From positions 16,439-78,405 of the forward strand of contig MNCI01033312.1 of assembly GCA_015680685.1 (NCBI GenBank): DNA of 61,967 nucleotides, read 5' to 3'. The translations under genes were made by a program, and so were the position numbers. The stretch comes from Gnetum montanum (Eukaryota; Streptophyta; Gnetopsida; Gnetales; Gnetaceae). Below the pieces are notes generated by a model. It saw only the letters and a list, made by a program, of their open reading frames with translations, was not told the DNA's origin and searched no databases. Of this stretch, positions 58,824 to 61,967 are shown in pieces. Numbering within the stretch: the stretch's first letter is position 1; each line of letters begins with the position of its first letter.

Positions 58824-59643
58824 TAATGAGCGGCGAGTACCCCTACACCCAACCATATGAATCACTATGGCATTACGCACAATCTGGTCAAATTTCATGA
58901 ACCTATAGTTACCTTGTACACTAGTTTCTCTAGGAAGTCAAACAATGTTGAGAACATTCATTGTCTTTCCAACTACACTTATGAGGTTCAAGGGTATGGT
59001 TTAAGTGTAATTAAGGTATGTGAATTTTTGTCGTTTTATATTTTATGGATGTAATTGCCTACAACAAGAATAAGGATAGAGTAGATTGAAAACTAATGTC
59101 TATTGCCTAATTAGCCTAACACAAGTAATCACCCCACTTTCCTGAACACATCTTGAACACATATAGCACTATTGGGCTACCAAACGTTAAGTGTTGTTGG
59201 GTTACTAAGTACTATATAAATGCTTAAAGTGGTTATGCTTGTGTTCATTAACTATTGGAAATAACTTGCTTAATCAAATGCATTAAGGTAAAGAACAAGA
59301 AAGTAAAATGCATTAAAGAAAATATTTAGCTATTCTCAGTGTTGTAAGGATTGTTAAAAGAGTTCATTTTATTCCCATCACACTGTTGCACTTAGGTACA
59401 TCAGTGCTCGAACAAAGAACTGTACACACTTTAGACTCCTTCTGTGGGAACTTAGAAAATATTCTAACTCTGAGGAAAATAAACTACAAGGGCTTCACTG
59501 CTTTGACTGAGAATGACCAAAAACTGACTATCCAAAACTAGAGCCTAGGCGTAGTGTTTATAGACTTGGAGTATACACCTCGATGTCGCGTATGTGATGT
59601 CACATATCCAACATTGCGGCCATAGACAAATGGTGATTCATCA
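58824..59643 (-). repeat. 5' LTR of Athila-like copy 3
   Basis: 820 bp; starts TGATGAATCACC on the minus strand and ends CGCTCATTA (terminal C mutated to T). The promoter region contains ATATGTGACATCACATACG dyads and GCGACATCGAGG. The TATA box has decayed to TATAAACA (+ about 59558-59565). The right flank (TTAGG) does not match the flank of copy 1. Confidence 0.85.
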
Positions 59644-61967
59644 TTAGGCAATGAAAGGAATGCTAGGTTTTGACACATTTCAAAGATATTAGATTTTCCT
59701 TCTTTATAAGCCTGTAAGTAGTCATTAAATAACTGAAATATAAGTAATCTAGATATATTAAATAAAGGATCCATTACATTCAGTATCATATTATAATAAT
59801 ATAAATTATCAAGTCATTCTTAGGATGAACATGGAACCCACATGCATGATTTGATCAATGTTGGTTATTACAATTACCTGCTTGATGTTAGTCATAATAC
59901 AGAGAAGAAAATAACTTTTAGAAAGATTAACCATATCCTATTTCTTGATCAAGGTCATAAGATAAATAGTTATTGAGAGTATAGTTCTTTAATATGTTGG
60001 TCCAATGTTCTCACTAAGATAATTGAATGATAAGTACTTTCAATAATGATGGAAACATCTTATACTACCATATGATTTGAACCTTATGGTATACATGATA
60101 ACAAAACTTTGTTTTCATATGTAATCACACTTTGTAATTGCAATTGGATTTCTTAGAAAGTTACTAAATTTTACTTTTAGTCTTTTTTTGGAATAATAAT
60201 CTTTATGATACACTATATGATACCAACAAGAGTCACTCTATTAATTACAAATGATCCTACAGAATGGAATTCAAGTGAAATGTACATCAATGAATAATAT
60301 GTCTAAGAATACAATCTTAAGTTATACTCCAACATTTATCACAAAATAGTCATAACACATCATGTATTAAATAATAATCAAAATCATAAGGCTTTGTCTA
60401 ATGTGTGCAATCATGCATCAAAGATAAAAGTTAAGATAGAAAGAAAAAAATTAAGAAGGTAGACATGATTTCTACCTTAAGATAAATTGATATATAGTAA
60501 GTTATAAAGTTGTTAATCTTCTTTTAAAAAATTATGAAAATAGGTTGACTTCAAGATTCAAATTTGTTAGAGTTATTATTTTTTATTTCCAAATCCAAAA
60601 CATTCCATTTATCTATATATTCTTAAATATAAACCTAAGAGTGTTACTTTTAATTAATAATTTTTAGTATATAATGTAGGATTTATTGTATTTCATAACC
60701 CCTAAATTATGGAAAAGTCTTGGAGGAAGTAGACCACTATTGACTCTAAACGATAGCATAGTAAATCTAAGGAGATTGAAGACCACAACTGAAAATATTC
60801 TATAGATGCAATTTTTGGTTTCATTCTAGTTTAATGATGTTTCCAATTTTATTTTTTGTTTTATCTATTATTTCAATGTATTTTTTTTGTTCTAAATTTT
60901 TTTTCTTTAATTTTAATTTTTTTATTGTGGCACTGTATATGAAATAATCTTAATTTCATCTAGAATGATAGAGAAAACTTACTAGAGTTTTGGGATAACT
61001 TGATAGGGGTTAATGTTGTCTCCTAGAAGAATTATATTTGATATTAATATTTTTATGAGGTTTTAACTAATTTTTAAAACTATATTTTCTTCTCAGTCTT
61101 TTTAAAATTGGAAAAATATTTTAGTGATAATAATTGACCATGGTAAATCATTATTAAAATATTTTATCTAATTTAATGATCATGCCATAATAGATTGAAT
61201 AAAGACACCAACATTATGATGATCATTATTCAACATAGACTATATGAAAAATAGATTTTTAAAAAATCTATGAAATATAGGATTTTAAAAATAAAGAATA
61301 TTTATGTTAAGTATAAGAAAAATAAGCATCAACTAATGGATACAAACATGAATTCTACCATTCAATATTTATATAACAAATATCTTTATTTTGTGTCTAT
61401 GATCCTTGTAGTAGCTATATCCAATTTTACTAGAAAATATGCCTTGCAATCTAATGCATCTAGGTTTGTTTAATGAATATCAAGCTTAAGTTTTGTTTTC
61501 TTTTATTTAATCTTTCTTCCTATAAATGCAACAATTTCATAGAACAATTCAAAGGTAAAATACAAAAATAATGGATTTTGAGCAATTATAGGGATAATCT
61601 TATTAGTGAGTCCTTAGCATGTAATAAACCTTTTAATACTAACAAATTTCTTACAAATTTTCTTGGGTGTGAATCATTTCATCAACATCATGAGATACAA
61701 CTTTGGAAAATTGAATATGATTAGGGATATTATAGTATTTCATCAATGGAAGTAGCATATAGAGTAGTGTCAATAGTAGCACCTCTATCATAAAGAAACA
61801 TCTTTGAAGATAACTAAGACTTGTATGGATAAGAATGATATATCAACATCTTAAACTATTCAAACATTATCTTAAATTTAATTGTTATTACTAGAATATT
61901 TGGGTCGCATAATTGAAGCTAAAAAAGCCTTAGCAAAAGACATGTAATTTTAAAATCAATTATTCAT
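59644..61967. other. AT-rich flank, no recognisable gene
   Basis: 2.3 kb with only short random frames on both strands, several T- and A-runs (60840-60930, 61500) and no retroelement motif I can name. Possibly older, unrecognisable repeat or intergenic DNA. Confidence 0.5.

Larger units (their letters stand above)
34170..59643 (-). mobile_element. Athila-like element, copy 3 (with a 15.5 kb nested insertion)
   Basis: 5' LTR 59643-58824, primer site, gag interrupted by the Tat/Ogre element, protease, RT, RNase H, integrase, 3' spacer, terminal polypurine tract, 3' LTR 35035-34170. Removing 41809-57273 and one target copy rejoins gag in the arrangement seen at 32580-32640 of copy 2. Confidence 0.85.

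Noticed and set aside
59538-59789. 83-codon minus ORF across the copy 3 LTR edge
   Set aside because: Spans an LTR boundary into unrelated flank, so it is chance.

Overview
The window looks like a retrotransposon-only stretch of a large, repeat-rich seed-plant genome. A gymnosperm is plausible from the mix of old Athila-type, Tat/Ogre-type, chromovirus, copia and LINE relics, but the sequence does not prove it. I see no intact host gene, tRNA, rRNA or CRISPR array. Nearly every coding stretch is a decayed retroelement domain with stops and frameshifts, many of them explained by C-to-T or G-to-A transitions. All domain names come from reading translated motifs by eye, without database searches.

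Layout. 1-2.13 kb (minus): one unbroken reading frame of about 709 codons with six in-frame stops, resembling the 'putative plant transposon protein' domain followed by a coiled coil, with a palindrome-rich TATA promoter upstream. 3.6-18.8 kb: a very old chromovirus (gag, protease and RT-RNase H on minus at 14.7-17.8 kb) with LTR-like ends at 3.6-4.6 and 17.8-18.8 kb that both carry arrays of the palindrome AGATGTCT. Between them lie a decayed Ty1/copia element (plus, 4.7-7.9 kb) and an L1-type LINE (minus, about 7.9-13.4 kb). 20.0-29.0 kb: Athila-like copy 1 (plus; LTR, tRNA-Asp-type primer site, gag, protease, RT, RNase H, integrase, long 3' spacer, no 3' LTR). 29.0-34.2 kb: Athila-like copy 2 (minus), joined tail to tail to copy 1. 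34.2-59.6 kb: Athila-like copy 3 (minus), whose 3' LTR (34.2-35.0 kb) also serves as the 5' LTR of copy 2.

Nested inside the gag of copy 3 is the most complete unit: a 15.5 kb Tat/Ogre-lineage Ty3/gypsy element (minus, 41809-57273). It has about 1.27 kb TG...CA LTRs, a perfect 5-bp target duplication ATAGA, a polypurine tract, and the order gag - protease - RT - RNase H - second (archaeal-type) RNase H - integrase. Between protease and RT, in the place where Ogre elements carry an intron, sits about 3.8 kb of non-pol sequence. On the opposite (plus) strand it holds what looks like a separate multi-exon gene (about 49.08-51.61 kb): consistent GT-AG exon phases, a C-terminal acidic repeat, a stop codon and an AATAAA signal 30 bp later. 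I do not recognise its product. This antisense passenger gene, and a family of about 17 short dyad-symmetric motifs found in the element's non-coding spacers, are the best candidates for something undescribed.

Three single-N positions (37257, 49572, 53729) are each flanked by identical 44-53 bp copies. These are almost certainly unmerged contig overlaps rather than biology. The last 2.3 kb and several AT-rich stretches hold nothing I can name.
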